A DNA stretch of 64,000 bases, taken from contig OZ029914.1 in NCBI GenBank assembly GCA_964023275.1, forward strand, positions 51,042,530-51,106,529. Reading direction: 5' to 3'. Within the stretch, counting starts at the first letter, position 1. Each line of letters begins with the position of its first letter. This document shows positions 1 through 13,100 of the stretch, piece after piece. Position numbers and translations under genes: made by a program. This DNA is from Norana najaformis (taxonomy: Eukaryota > Annelida > Clitellata > Crassiclitellata > Hormogastridae). The notes beneath the pieces were generated by a model. The model made no database searches. It worked only from the letters and a program-made list of their open reading frames with translations, and had not been told where the DNA came from.

Positions 1-793
1 AAAAATATTCTGAGAGAGACACACCCAGCATAGTTTCACAAGGTATCTTGGACTTTTGCATGTGCCCATCTCGGCCGATTCTTCATTTTTCATTATCAGT
101 GTTGCGTTATATAAACATCTCGTGACCATGAAGCCTATCGGGTTCCGCCTTCGCTCTATCGATTCTTCTGGCATTAAAAAATCAATTACACCTCACTGTC
201 GTATAGAACTAAAACAGTTGTTTATTACAACCTAGAACGACTTCGATTTTAGAGAACGTCCACTCATTATTTTCAAGTCGAATTAACTGACTTTCGAAAT
301 CACCATTTTCACAAATTAGCTGGCGCACGTCATTTGACTTTTAGATTCAAAACTCTTCTAGTCTTCTTCCGTTGCCACTTTTTATTTCCTCGCCTTTATA
401 GAACTAGGGAAACAGCCACCTTCTTCACGGGTGAGTTGTTTCAAACCTAAACCCAAATTCATGATAATACAAGTGTAAACAATGATCAGATGTAGGCCTA
501 AACTGCTAGCCTGTTATGCCACCGGCGTTACTCTACAGAGCAAGCAGAGTTTTAATTTTTTGAAATATTATGCAGAGAAAGCCTGAACCTATATGTTAAT
601 GTCAATGTAGAGCTTTTGAGAAATTATGAAAAGGCGTTCAAATACATACATAGGAAAATTCAGTTTTGACTTTAGCCTATTTATCAGAGATATGTAAGAT
701 CACACCATTATGAGCACTTATTTACTTACGGAAGAAATTCAGTTTGAGAGGCTATCAGTGAACACAGAATGTTGCTAGAATTGTGTGTTTCAG

Positions 794-890
794 GTGCAAG
801 TGAACAATGCACTTAACGCCCTAAGAAAAGCTGTCGTTTACTAAGGAATAATAAATACAATGTTAAACTGTACAGAGAGTGCTGGGCAGT
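794..890 (+). pseudogene. Decayed Ig-exon copy upstream of gene A
   Basis: After an intact acceptor (CAG at 791-793) the sequence resembles the start of the Ig exon at 957: the same order of GTGCA, GAATGC-like, CCTAAGAAA and TTTAC blocks, then AATACA and CTGTACAGAG. The frame contains a stop and the similarity ends after about 95 bases. The same remnant lies at the equivalent place in gene B (29639-29735), so the exon copy predates the A/B duplication. Confidence 0.5.
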
Positions 891-956
891 TAGGTCAACT
901 CATAGTACATCTCTCTCATATATTTGTGTTCATGTTTCACGTTTGTTTCTGTGCAG

Positions 957-3900
957 GTGCATACCAGGAATGCGTAATGTCCCTAAGAAATACCATCGTT
1001 TACGAGGGAACACTGGATACGATTTTGGGCTGTTCGACTCGCCCTAACGGCTCGGCGTGGTCGGTAAAGTCAACTTCAAAGGCGCTTACAGCTTATCAAA
1101 TCACCAACTTTGACGACACTGTTTCTCCTAATTTAACGAACCTCTACGCATATAACCAATCCGGACTAATTGTACGCAACGCTACTATAACGCCAACAGA
1201 TGGTCCAATATCTACTGCTGGATTATACTTAGTGCGATTTCCAGGCACTACCAACCAGACCGCGGCCAAATTAGTTGTCATCCGTAAGTAAACTAATTGT
1301 TTTTGTTATTTTCTAATACAAAACACTGAATTAAGATTTTAAAAATGAAAACAAGGCAATATTAAAACAATGCTGATATTGTTTAAGCTTTTCTATGTTG
1401 AATCTTATATTAGCCAAATTTCAGCGCTGTTTTGAGGTCAAATGACTGAGCCGTAGATGGAGATATGGCATGTTAAGAGATGCCTTTCTTACCTACTCAC
1501 TTGCTCACTTACTGAGTAGATAGGCTACATTGGTCAAGACGAAAGGTTACATAGAACAGGGTGAACAGACGCAAATTTTAGATTAATAATATTCAGCGTC
1601 TGGTCTGAATGGAAATGTGAGTGCAGGACATACGTCTTTAGCCTAAAATTATAAACAAGGTAGGCCTACTACTTTTACTGACATTTTGTCTTCCAGGTTC
1701 TGGTCCGATCTGTTCCTGCATTCAGTTGTCTTCCGACGCCGTCAGCATATCATGCAACATCGTTTATGCCGATCATCCAGTCGCTCCAATCGACGCAATT
1801 TTATTCTGTACAGGCAATGGACAGTTTTACAACACAACTACACACACGAAGACCATCATTACTCCATATGTGTACAATTCAACATCGGCTATCGTCATTA
1901 ATAACACCGCTCCTGCAACCTACGATTGTAAATTGACGTTTGCTCCACCACGTGACCTCGCTAAATACCCTTATTTTGCACGGAATGCGCCTGACTTCGG
2001 CGCAACCTTTACAGGTGAGTGTGATTAAATTTTAGGTAGAGTGATAATTGTCGGCAAGCTATTTAGTGAACTGTGATCGGATGATTGGCCATGCAAAAGC
2101 TGGACCCCGACAACTGATCTCTAGGTAATTGGTCCCGCAACAACATATATTATGCCTAGTTTTAATGGCTATTGTCCCGCGTATTGGTCTCAGAAAATTA
2201 TTCAAAAATTTAATTATTTTATTTACTTTAAGCATTCATTACAGGCGCATAAAATAAGTAAGTAAGTAATGAATGAATGAATTTATTAACACGCCATATG
2301 TCCATCGACTGAGCGAGGAATCGTAGGTAAATCTCCAAGTGAGGCGAATTTTGACATAGTTTGCATAAATGCAAAGTGAATTCTTAAATGAAATTCATTC
2401 AAATCGCTAATAATCATTTACTCACCATTACTAAATCTTTTTGAAAGAGGGTCTCCAGCTAACAGAAACAGTTTTAAGAAAGGAAATCTGTTAGGCAGAA
2501 GGCAGAAAAACTATAAGCTTACTCTAAGGAACGTCAGATGATCTCTTGCTGTTTTGCAAGACCTTTTGTTCTTTCAATTCACATTTTCATTATTCCATTA
2601 CCACGTGCCCTCTGAATGCTTGAATTTCATCGCATTGACATGGCTTTTGGTTGTCGAATTACTAAAGTGTTTATGTAAGCGTTTCTCTCTAAGTACTGAA
2701 AATATCAAATTGAGATTCAACTGGAAAATGCTCATCTATGCTATATTTAATCATCAGTAAAGGGCAACAGTCATGATAATATTATAAGAAATGGCTTTGG
2801 CCAAATTCCGCATTGATATGGTTGGAATTATTCTAGTCTTCGTAATCGGTTTAAGCCTTTGAGATTTCTGTTGACGTTATTATTCAGTATGCGAAGAAGC
2901 AGCAACTACTTGGCCAATATCAACAACTAAACCTCCTACAACAGGTAAGCAACCCAACCATGACAGGAGACCTACAACTAAGTGTTAGTCGATATATACA
3001 GTATGTATATATATATTTCACTTTAAGTCAAAGTAGTTCAAAAGTAGTTTGTGGATCTTTCTACTTTGAGTTATATTTATTTGTGCATGCCCGTTGTTCA
3101 TAATTGCTTGAAGATTAATCGCTTTTACTAATCGTTTTATACCATGTAGTCATGAGCGATTGTGAGACGCAAACAGAAATTACTTACTTACCTAGTTATA
3201 CGTTTCTGAATATTTTGCTTGCAGTCGATTCATTTCAGGGATTTGAGAGGCAAATACAAACTTACACAATAACCTCAAAACAATACTTAAGATCAAAATT
3301 TGAGTTTTTTGCTAACTTCACTGAAAATGACTGTTTCGTAACTGAGGTTGATATAACAGCGCCAATTTATTATTAGAGTTGCCTTAATATGTAAGACAAT
3401 GCTACGATTCTTAGACGTTAGAAATTTACAAAGATTAATAAAAAAAATTAACACATAGAGTGGGCAAGTATCCATTTGCTTTAATTTAGCGTTTGAGTTT
3501 GTCTACTGTTGTGTTAAACTAATATTAACCAACACTTCAGTATGTGTGTGAATTCTTTTCCGCATAAACACCGGTAGCAACATTGTTTCTTTCAAACTGT
3601 ACAGAGTGCAATTGTACACAGTGTCCAGCCTGTCCTTCACCACACCAGAACTGTACACAAACCAACGAATGTCGTTCGAGTAAGCCTATTATTATCTATT
3701 AAAAGAGGATGACTTTTCCTTTTTTCTAAATTCGCTCAATGAGAAACATAGCTTTTCGATCTTAATAGTTCATACAATATGTTCTCTCACAGCATTTTAT
3801 TTTAGCACACTATTTATTATCAAATTATAGAATATTGTGGCTTTGCGTTTTCAGATGGAACCAATTTAACAGAGATCTATGACGAATGCGTTGTAAAGGC

Positions 3901-4189
3901 TGAGTTGTATGCAACATGCGATGGCTGCTGTCAAGAGGATTTCGTCTGTGGAGTTGTTGTGACTCTCAGGAACGACAGTCGGTGGTTGATACACGATCGT
4001 CTTTCCGGTGATAACAAATGCGAGATGGTTGTTGTCGATACTTCATGTATGTCCAGTGATTGGAAGTTTTTAGCCGAGAAAAAAATTACAGTGTCTGGAG
4101 TAGGTGATTATGTAGAAGCTGGAACTCTCGCCAGCTTCAGTATGACCGACTGCAGCGAATCGTGTAGGAGAATGATGAATCTGCCATAG
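957..4189 (+). CDS. Gene A: secreted Ig-like/Cys-rich protein, 5'-partial
   Basis: Five exons are supported by splice signals and matching phase 1: 957-1283, 1697-2014, 2888-2944, 3605-3679 and 3855-4189 (TAG). The first two exons each code one Ig-like domain. Domain 2 keeps the Y-x-C motif (TYDCKL). Domain 1 has a W and a G-L-Y-L-V where the second Cys is expected. A 19-codon Thr-rich linker follows (exon 2888), then a small exon with six Cys (CxCxxCxxC type), then a 111-residue Cys-rich C-terminal domain ending in a DCSESCRRM stretch. There is no membrane anchor, so it is probably secreted. By analogy with paralog gene B, the signal-peptide exon lies upstream of this window. The C-terminal domain also occurs in M1 (21204-23279). 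The exact family is not recognised. An NTR-like fold is conceivable but not asserted. Confidence 0.75.
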
Positions 4190-4483
4190 CAACAGATCGA
4201 GACAGAACTTTCACATATAATGACTCACATGACTAATCTAGCTTCGCCCCATGAACTTCTATATGATCTATTTAATTACCAAATGAAACCTGGTTTTAAT
4301 TACATTCATATGATTCGCTAAATGACAAGCTAACTGTGGATGATCGATGACAATCTGAATTAGTTAAGTTGCTTCATAGTAAAGCAAAAGAAGAAAATAA
4401 AATTTCGGCATTTTTAGTACCGCTTGGATGTGAGAGAATTCAGCAAACTTTGGCTTATGCCTAAGTAAACTATTTATTATGAA

Positions 4484-4551
4484 CGTTTTACGGTAAATGA
4501 CAGAAGTATGCCTAACGAATTAGAATGTTCCTGTATTTATTCTAAGTTTCG
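4484..4551. mobile_element. Short MITE-like element in 3' flank of gene A
   Basis: About 70 bases match the 72-bp element at 24344-24415, whose 19-bp terminal inverted repeats are clear. Here the interior runs in the opposite orientation relative to the shared left flank. An equivalent copy follows gene B near 35240-35312. The terminal repeats are degenerate in this copy. Confidence 0.4.
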
Positions 4552-4617
4552 ATAAAATGAACTCAAACTCAGTTTTAAAAGAAAATTATTATGTACATGT
4601 TAAAAAGAAAACTGTAC

Positions 4618-4623
4618 AATAAA
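4618..4623 (+). terminator. Candidate poly(A) signal of gene A
   Basis: AATAAA lies about 430 bases after the gene A stop codon. It is the clearest hexamer in the 3' flank. An earlier AAAATAAAAT at about 4395 is an alternative. Confidence 0.35.
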
Positions 4624-5909
4624 GAAGTCAACGCCAAAGACCTTCAACTAGCCAGGATGATCCCTATCATCTGCCTCTGGTCTTCACAGAATATCTAGAC
4701 GCCACAAGTAACATGAGAAAACCAGCGAAATACGAACTGAAAATAGCAAGACTAACGAAGTAAAAACAATAATAGAAAATTATGAACAATAAACTTTACC
4801 TAACTAAGAATTTTTAAAGACGTCAACGGCCACTGTAGCCATAAGACGTCGCTAAACTTTTGAAATAATAAAAATATGATGCAACTGAACTAACATTAAT
4901 TGCGAGTCCAGTGTCCAGTGAAAGAAGACAAAAAGACAGCTGAACAGTAGTACTTAATCACTTATGCTACTTGTTTGCTTTATCGTTTCTTGAAGATGTC
5001 CAATTAAAACCTATCAGTGTGCAGCCATCCACGTATACATAATTACAGGCATGCATGCATCCGAACATGCAAATAAAACATACGTGCATTCATACATCCA
5101 TATACATACATACATACACACGTATATACATACATACATACATTCATACATACATACATACATGCATACGTTTAGTTTCGGTTTCTCTTTTTGAATACTG
5201 CAGAGAAGGTCTGTTGTTATCAAGGTAATAAATGTGAATGTGGCCTAATGTGTACAGGCTGTACATTAGGCCTAAATTATCTTGCAAAGAAGGCTACTAT
5301 ATTATAATCGTTGCGTACAAAGTCCAACTTAATGTATATTGATTGTCACCCAGAGAACTCGGCCGATTTTGCGAGGAGTTGTAAAAGGTTACATGTAATT
5401 TTTTTAATTTACAAATAAATTTGGAAATAACTAACTATTTTTGCTGTCTCAAAAACCAAGTAGCGTTCGATTGCAGATTGCAGTGAAACAGAATTAAATT
5501 CGGTACTAGTAAATCATTTGTGTTATTTTCCGATTGCCAAATGATAAGCTGTTTAATATTCACCGTAGAGCGCGTTGTTTGCCTTCAGCTAAAGTTAATT
5601 CTAGTAAATGCACAACAGTACTGAATATTAATGTAGGCTTTAAATCGATTGCCACTGAGTTGACCATAAAAACTGATGATAAGACATAGCTATATCTCAC
5701 ACTGAGCCACTGCTGAGTTCACTACGAATACAGTAGATGCAGTCATCATCTTAGAGTTTTGCTAATATACATTGTATCTATGCAACAAAGTCCGTTTCCT
5801 AAGTATTAGTCCTGTCCAACCCATTCAGTAATATGCTATTGTTGTTAACTTGTATCTTGTGATTAGTGAAGCGTGGAATTTCACACCGAGATTAATAACT
5901 TCTATCAAA
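4624..5909. other. Intergenic, gene A to R1
   Basis: I see no gene here. It holds a tetranucleotide microsatellite at 5085-5165 and otherwise unremarkable AT-rich sequence up to the R1 start codon. Confidence 0.5.
5085..5165. repeat. (ATAC)n microsatellite
   Basis: Imperfect CATA/ATAC tetranucleotide array. Apparent Cys/Met/Tyr-rich ORFs on the minus strand are only translations of the repeat. Confidence 0.85.
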
Positions 5910-8471
5910 ATGCAAAGGCAGTTCGGAAACACCCGTTCAACGGAATGTTCAATATGCTTGGAAGAGTTTCGCGATCCTCGGATTCTTCCCTGCCGTCACA
6001 CGTTCTGCGCTCAGTGTTTGCAACTATTAATTGGAGAGTCGCGACTGAACTTATTGAACACGAGATGTCGTTGTCCTCTGTGCAGGGAGGTCTTGGCAGT
6101 TCCCCCTGGAGGAGCACAAGGCTTTCCCAGTGACGTCTTAATGGTCAATACTTTGACGAATGGAAGAATAATGCGGCATGACTGGACATCGTTGACACCA
6201 GAGAGAGACGTCACTTCTGGAGGAAGCAACCAAACTCAGGTGCGAAGTAACTATTGCATCTTTTGTCTAATGAAGGCTATGCTTAGACAGCATAGGCTGA
6301 ACTTCTAAAACTAACGGCTAGAAATAAAATACACCCAATGCAGCAAAACACGTTTAGGCATCAACTGGCTTGTAACGAAACACAGTCAACGAAACAAGGT
6401 TCAAGTAGCAAATTGCTATTGTTACAAAACAGTTATTTACTTCAACGGCTTTACTGCTAACCATTAGTATGGTTTCAGAGCTATAAGGTGTTGCGATTGA
6501 ACCTCATTTATTGCCTCACCCTTTGAAACTCATTCTTAATAGTCGTTTTATATTACTTTCTTGCACTGCGGTCCATAGCGACTGCTTGTAAATGTATGTA
6601 CTGTACTTAAAGTCAACAATAATTAATTTGCTAATATGTAGATTTTTATTTTGATTTCCAAAGACCAGCAACGCTACAAGTGGAAGCCGTGTTATCGTGT
6701 ATACGATCGTTGTATTCGTCATTCTTTACCTCTTCAAAGGCAAGTCAAATATTCAATCCTATGTCTATATATTTCGTCTGCCATTTTAATTCCTAGAATA
6801 GTTGTTTTAATGCTAAAACGTGCTTTTTGAGAAACAGTAAATGTGACTGTGAAACTTTAGGTGTTAAAAAATGGATATCGAAAGCAGCCGAGCATATACG
6901 AAACATGTAAAACAAACAACAAATAAGCGCAAAATCGGAACCGGAGCACTGAACACTAGCCGTATGAAAGAAAACACTAACAATTGAAAGAAAAGTCCAG
7001 ATCAACGTCCAACTGGCGTCTGATAATTTCTAATTGACTTTGATTTCTTCTCGCTTTACTGTTACCGATGATTTTCTTAGACTGTTGGCATGGTTATAGT
7101 ATGTCATCGAGCACTAAGAGCGATTGAAGATGAATGATCAAGTATGCTCTTTATGTTTTCGCATTCAATAGTTGTTCCTTTTACATGTGACTTTTGAGTT
7201 GTGCTTCTGCTGGCATTAATTCTTCAGTTTCAAGTTTTTACATTCACATTTACTGTTTCTCCTTGTGTAATGGCATTACGCATCATGCAACCACAATTTG
7301 ATCATTTTGTACATACCATTTTCCAGTTATCGACGTTTAACTTACTAAATTATTAATTACCCGATTTTTAGATTGTATCTAGATTCTACTTAGATTATGA
7401 AGGAAATATTTTTCGCATAAAATGCAATAGGAAACCGATTGGACTTTCACTTCGAGTTAGGTAGTTAAAATTTGTTTCATTTCAAGTTACAATTTTCGTT
7501 TTCGTTTTTTTCCTCCAAGGTGTTCCAAAGGGAATGCGTCTCCCGACCTCTGTAGGCACAAGTCTGCGCTTAAGTGAAACCGTGTGTTTTTGTTTACAAT
7601 TATTGTAGATCTATTTGAAAATTTTGTCTCTTCACCTAATCAAACAACCAAAGAGGTTTACATTATACCGACTCTTTCTGGACACTTGACTATGACTCAA
7701 CTTCACAATGAATTGTTCATCATCAACCCCGACACTTCTCAAGGAGAGATTCGTGACAGGGCAACGCTGAAACAGAAAGGCTATTGGAACGTAACTGGCG
7801 TTTACGGTATTGCTAGAAATTCATTTTGCATGAAGCATAAATACCTTTATGTTTCGATGACAAGTCAAACGATTCTGAAATTCGATGCTGACGGTGAAAT
7901 AGTAGCCAAATGGTCGACTGAAAGCGTTAAAGGCCGACCTTTGTTAACGTCAGATTGCAGTGTGGCATTTATTCCACATGATGGAACAGCAAGAATATTT
8001 CTCTACACGGCTTATGGAGACCTGATCCATAAGATCAAACTGAAGATGGACATTGGTGGAGCCAGACTTAACTGCGCTGTTCAGCTGCCAAGCGGACAAT
8101 TTGTGGTCAGTTATGGTACAGATGCGGACAAGCAACACGGGCTGAGTCTAATAGATTCGAAAGGAAAAGTCTTGAAGTCATTTGGAGGAACAAAGGGGAA
8201 CAGTACTAAACGAGTTAATGGCCCTTATGATTTGCTTGTACAGGAAAGTGGAAGCATCCTTGTGGTAGATCATAACAATCATCGGATTCTGCTACTGAAC
8301 TCTGACTTAGAATATCTGAACGAAATTTTGTCGGCGAAAAGTGGAGTGCTCTTCCCACACGGTGTTCTCTTCGATCAATTATACCATCGACTGTTTGTGA
8401 TGGGAAGCACGTGGAATGAAACCACATCCATTGTGTCGCCTGGACAAATTATAGCCTACGATATTCAGTGA
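5910..8471 (+). CDS. R1: RING-transmembrane-NHL protein
   Basis: Exons 5910-6239, 6664-6739 and 7609-8471 join in frame to about 422 residues. The start is the ATG at 5910, just before the RING. Residues about 12-63 form a C3HC4 RING (CSIC, CRHTFCAQC, CPLC), followed by the P-x-GG linker seen in R2 and R3. There is no B-box. The second exon codes a hydrophobic helix of about 16 residues (VIVYTIVVFVILYLF). The last exon codes about 287 residues of NHL-like beta-propeller blades (for example GPYDLLV, NNHRILLLNSDL). It has four N-x-S/T sequons, which fits an extracellular or luminal propeller. The predicted topology is type II with a cytoplasmic E3-ligase RING. The second intron would use a GC donor (G|GCAAGT at 6740). 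The RING and NHL parts are firm; their joining is inferred from phase and paralogs. Confidence 0.75.
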
Positions 8472-10142
8472 TTAGGTATTAAAAAGTTGATAAAAAAGAA
8501 CATTGTTAATTATTTAGAACAAAATGTACTCTATGTTACTGATTCATCTATATTATCATTGTCCACTATGTGGGGCATATACATTTTGCATTTCGTTGAA
8601 TTTGGATTCCTGTATATAGAACCCTGAGCCGAAGCTTATTTTGTTAATGCATATTAAAAGTACTCATTGCGTATTCAGTTTTGCTTTGGTGATGCTGCTA
8701 TTGTAGTTTTTACTTTCCAAACCACCATTCTGACAACATTTAACGGTTATTAATTGAGAGTTATAATAGATAATTAATCATTTATTGCACCTTAGTGGCT
8801 GTCAGTATTAGACCCAAGAGACATGGTCTTGATGTAGAATAGTTCGCCTGAAGGACCAACACAACAGCCACATAATCCGACAACAGGACAACCTTTCAGT
8901 ACCAGTTGTATTACTTGACAATACATTTTCAGTTACACATGGTGCACTTATTCTGAACTTCGGAGGCACAGGTGACACGCAAATGCATCGATAGCTTATT
9001 ATTAATAAATTATGAGTATATTGATCCATATATGTAGCCAAGTATAATAAGCTGATTGTCTTAAGATATTACTATGCAGAATTACTAATGCTGGAATGAA
9101 TGGGCCAATAATTTTACTTGATCTGAACATATGTAATAACGTTGTAATAAAATACAATAAAAGTAAGTAAGTACTGTAAGCAAGCTTTTTTAGCGTCCAC
9201 ACTTTACAACAAAGGTGTATTGATCATGTAGTTAACGTATTGATGATGAAACGAGGATTGCTGATGATCGCTAGTAAAGCCAGCTGAAAATCCACCAATA
9301 GTAAAAAAGTTCACAGAGTGGGTTTGTGCTGCAAGAGAATAATTAGCCTCTATTAGCAAAGTTTTATATCTTAATGTTTAGTGATTTCTTATACTTTAGT
9401 AATGCAACAGGAGTTGCGGTTGTCAACTTTCCTTGATTTTTAAACTGAACTCTTGTTTTTTTCTCCTAGGCGTCTCTGTTTTTCTTGAGGTCCGTTGCAA
9501 AATTTTATGTTTGTGAAGAATGCGATGTGTGAGCAGGCGAGAAAAGATTCTTAAAATACTTGCAGCTGTGGACGTAAAAAGTAAAAGAAATTGCGTGTAG
9601 TCGGTAGATACGGTAAACATACGGTAACCATTCGCTATAATCTAGCAGTCAGCTATTGATCAAACAACTTCAACACTTAACTCCATAGTCAGTCAGTAAA
9701 TCAGTTAAACGAATTCGCCAGTTCGTCGGTTGGTGAGTGAATGTTTCGATCAATAGATTCTTCGACAACGTACTGTATGTCGTCTGCTACGCTGTACTAA
9801 AATTATCGATAAAGTTAAGCCTATCTCTGGACTTTGAATCTGACTGCTCTGAAGTATTTTATAAATTACACATGTGTATGTTCGAGATAGATAACAGTCT
9901 CTTAATTGAATGTGTTGTAGAAAGTCATATTGGTCTGCGCACAGCCATGATATCGGACATGCAACGTTTTCTTAGATTGTAAGAGTTCCTGAACAAATTC
10001 TTGTTTTCCAATCCGGTTCAGCAGGAGAGAGAAAAGGACAACCTCGACAACTGGCAACGTTTTTTTTTTGATTTTTTCTGAATTGCTTTGTTTACGCAAG
10101 GATCATTTTATGATTTACAGGAGTTGAAGAAACACACTGACA
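8472..10142. other. Intergenic, R1 to R2
   Basis: I see no gene, tandem repeat or recognisable mobile element. It is AT-rich with only short unsupported ORFs. Confidence 0.5.
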
Positions 10143-13100
10143 ATGGCAGAAGCGCCATTTCAAAAACCGATTGACGATATCATCGAGTGTCCCATTTGCA
10201 CCGATACCTTTAAAAACACTAGAGTACTTCCATGTATTCATACTTTCTGCCTTCAGTGCATCACGGAGTACGGCAAAGACAAGAGACCAGGAGATACGGT
10301 GCGATGCCCATGCTGTAGAAAAGAATTTCACGTTCCAAAGGGGGGATTTGCTAATCTACCGAAGAATACTTTGATAGAAAAACTGCTCGAGGTCCAATGT
10401 GCACTAACCGCCGACTCAGCTAATTCCAACAGACTGTGCACATTGCCGTGTCACGGCAAGAAGCGCAAGAACCAATCGTTAGCCAGTTGGCATTGTGTCG
10501 AATGCGAGCAGCATATGTGCAGTAGTTGCAGAAGGGATCATCTAAGACAAGGTAGAACCAGCTTTCATCACGTCTTGCCAGATCAGAAAGAACATCCTTG
10601 TCAAGAACATCCCGATAAGCAGTTGGACAAATTCTGTAAAACCTGTAAGACTCCAGTTTGTGGAAAGTGTTGCGCATCAAACCACAAGAGCCACGATTGT
10701 TCCAGTCTCGTGGACTATGCAGAAACACTGCAACAGGAAATTGAGGAACTCCGATTGCACAATAGTCGCATAGGGAGTCGCTTAAACAGTCGTGATACGC
10801 ATTTAGCTTTGCCTTCCAATGCCAATCGCAACGCGCACAATGCAGATTTACGAAGACAACATACTCTGCAAGAAATCACCTGCCGGTGGGGGTCACATCC
10901 AATCTCGCAAGTCGACATTCATTGCCTACATTGCAGAACAGTGTTTTGCACAGACAGTTCAATCTTTGACAGAGTCGAATCGAGTTCGCATAACGAAACG
11001 GCTACAGTACGTCTACTTGTAATCGTTGTGATAGTGTTATCGGCAGTTGTTGGGCAAATGAGAGGTATGCGTAATTTTTTGTATAAGTTCTCTGTATGTA
11101 CCTTTTTGCATGTATATCTTGAGCGGAGTTTGGTGGAAGAGTAAGAATTTGCAGTGAAAGCTTGTTCCAGAAGTTCTGCTGTCCAGTGCACCAGAAAACT
11201 CGATGTGACGGTGTAGCCGAGTTGTCATCCGAAAATGTAGGCTTTCATGCGCCTACGGGTTGTTGACCGCAGTGTTTTTCGACCCGGCTGGCTCAAGGCA
11301 GGAACAGCGGGCTCCCCGATGCCTTCTGGCTGGCGTTATAAGGAGGATATTGAATGTGATTCTGTCCTCAACCGGGATACAGTGCAGAGGCACATTGCAG
11401 AGATTTTTATGCCTGACGTCAGTTGCCAAAAGACTTCTCATTTGTTTTGCTTCTTTGTGAATGTCGTGGTTTTCGCTGTTAAAACCGAAAACTACGTATA
11501 AGACCACAATGGTTCATGCTTACTGTAATTTATAAAAATGATGTCTACTCAATGTAAGGATGTTTGTTTAACATGGACTCGACGTCGGACAATTGCGTGA
11601 AGGATATCGTCCACACTGTTGCTCTTGGTATCCTATATAACGACGGCTGTTTTGCAAAATAGTGTATTCGTAACTTAGGCATTTATCTGGCAAACACGCA
11701 CAGATATCGGTTGACGACTTCCATAATCAATTAAAATAGACGATTAGACTTGAAACATCTTTTAATTATACAATTGCGTATCGATTTGGGATTACAACTT
11801 TCACTCCATTGAGAGTGATATCCTTCTTGAACTATTTAATCATACAAAGCTACTTAATTGCTCTTTAAATAGTTAGGTCACGCATGCATGCTTTAGGCTA
11901 TGCGTATAATTAAGCAATCTTATAGCGTCTTTAAAGACCTATCGAAAGTATCGTTGCAATTAATTTCTATGTCCAGGTTTCGTCGTGAATCATTGTCGCT
12001 GTGGCTAATAAATTGTGAATATTGAAAAGGAACATTGCTTATTTCAAGAGCGGACTTAATCTGTCCATCTCATTTGTGTTTTCGGAAAGGCACACCATCG
12101 AATATCCAAAAACATGCGAGAGCGTGCCTTTTAAAGTTGTAAGAAAAAATCATGGTAAAATTGGGGGTCGGATCTTAGAATGACTGGCCTTCAACCAACA
12201 TTGTTCTGGGAAAGTAAAAGATGTCATAAAATTTCTGATGGCCAAACACGTCATCAAGAAATTCTGAAGATAAGAAAAGAACATCTTAAAAAGACATCAC
12301 TTACCCTGATGACTAAAGAAAGGTCATTACCGAATTTGGGCAATTGCCAGAGAAGATTAGTTGCAGTGCAATTAAGTTCATTACTTCAGAATTTCAGACA
12401 CATCTCTCTCTGAAAATAATTCTTGTTTTGTTACTAGTTTGGATGAATGAAGAAAGAGCGAGTTGGTCATCTGAGGAAAACAGTTACAAGTTGTCGGCAG
12501 AAATACTGAAAAGACAAATTGAAGCTCTCTCTGGTATATCATATCATTCTTTTGTAGGATCTATTCTACTCTAATGTAATCTATAAATCCAGTGTAATCA
12601 GATCTGTAAACTTTTATAGCGCCGTTATTGGAATGCACATGGTATCAATCGACGGTTGCTTCTTGGCAAATCCATATTCCAAATGCAAGTCTCCTTGGAT
12701 AGAACCACTCGAAATGCACGAAGTTCCAGAAAGCAGAAGACAAGGACGAGGGAAAGAAGTCGCAAAGAGACAAGACTTCATTCCGGACCTACGACATCAA
12801 GGCAGCAGAGTGGACAGAAGAAGTAGCGAACTCCAGAGTCTTGATGCCTTATAGATTATGATAACGGCGCCATATAAGTTATTCCATTAGATTATATTTA
12901 AAGGGAGATGTGTTGTTGTGTACTAGCAGAACGGAAACAAGACTCGTTGATGAAAGAATTGGAGTGCGAAAAATCAAAGCAAACACTAAAGCGACAATTG
13001 GAGCAGCTCACTGGTGTGTACAATCTTACTTTATTAAATTTCGCTGAACGCTGGTGAGCCAAATAGTATTTGCCAAATAGTAGTTAAATTTTGCGAGGTT

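Noticed and set aside
10420-11191. Several minus-strand frames opposite R2 exon 1
   Set aside because: They are antisense shadows of the RING/B-box exon.
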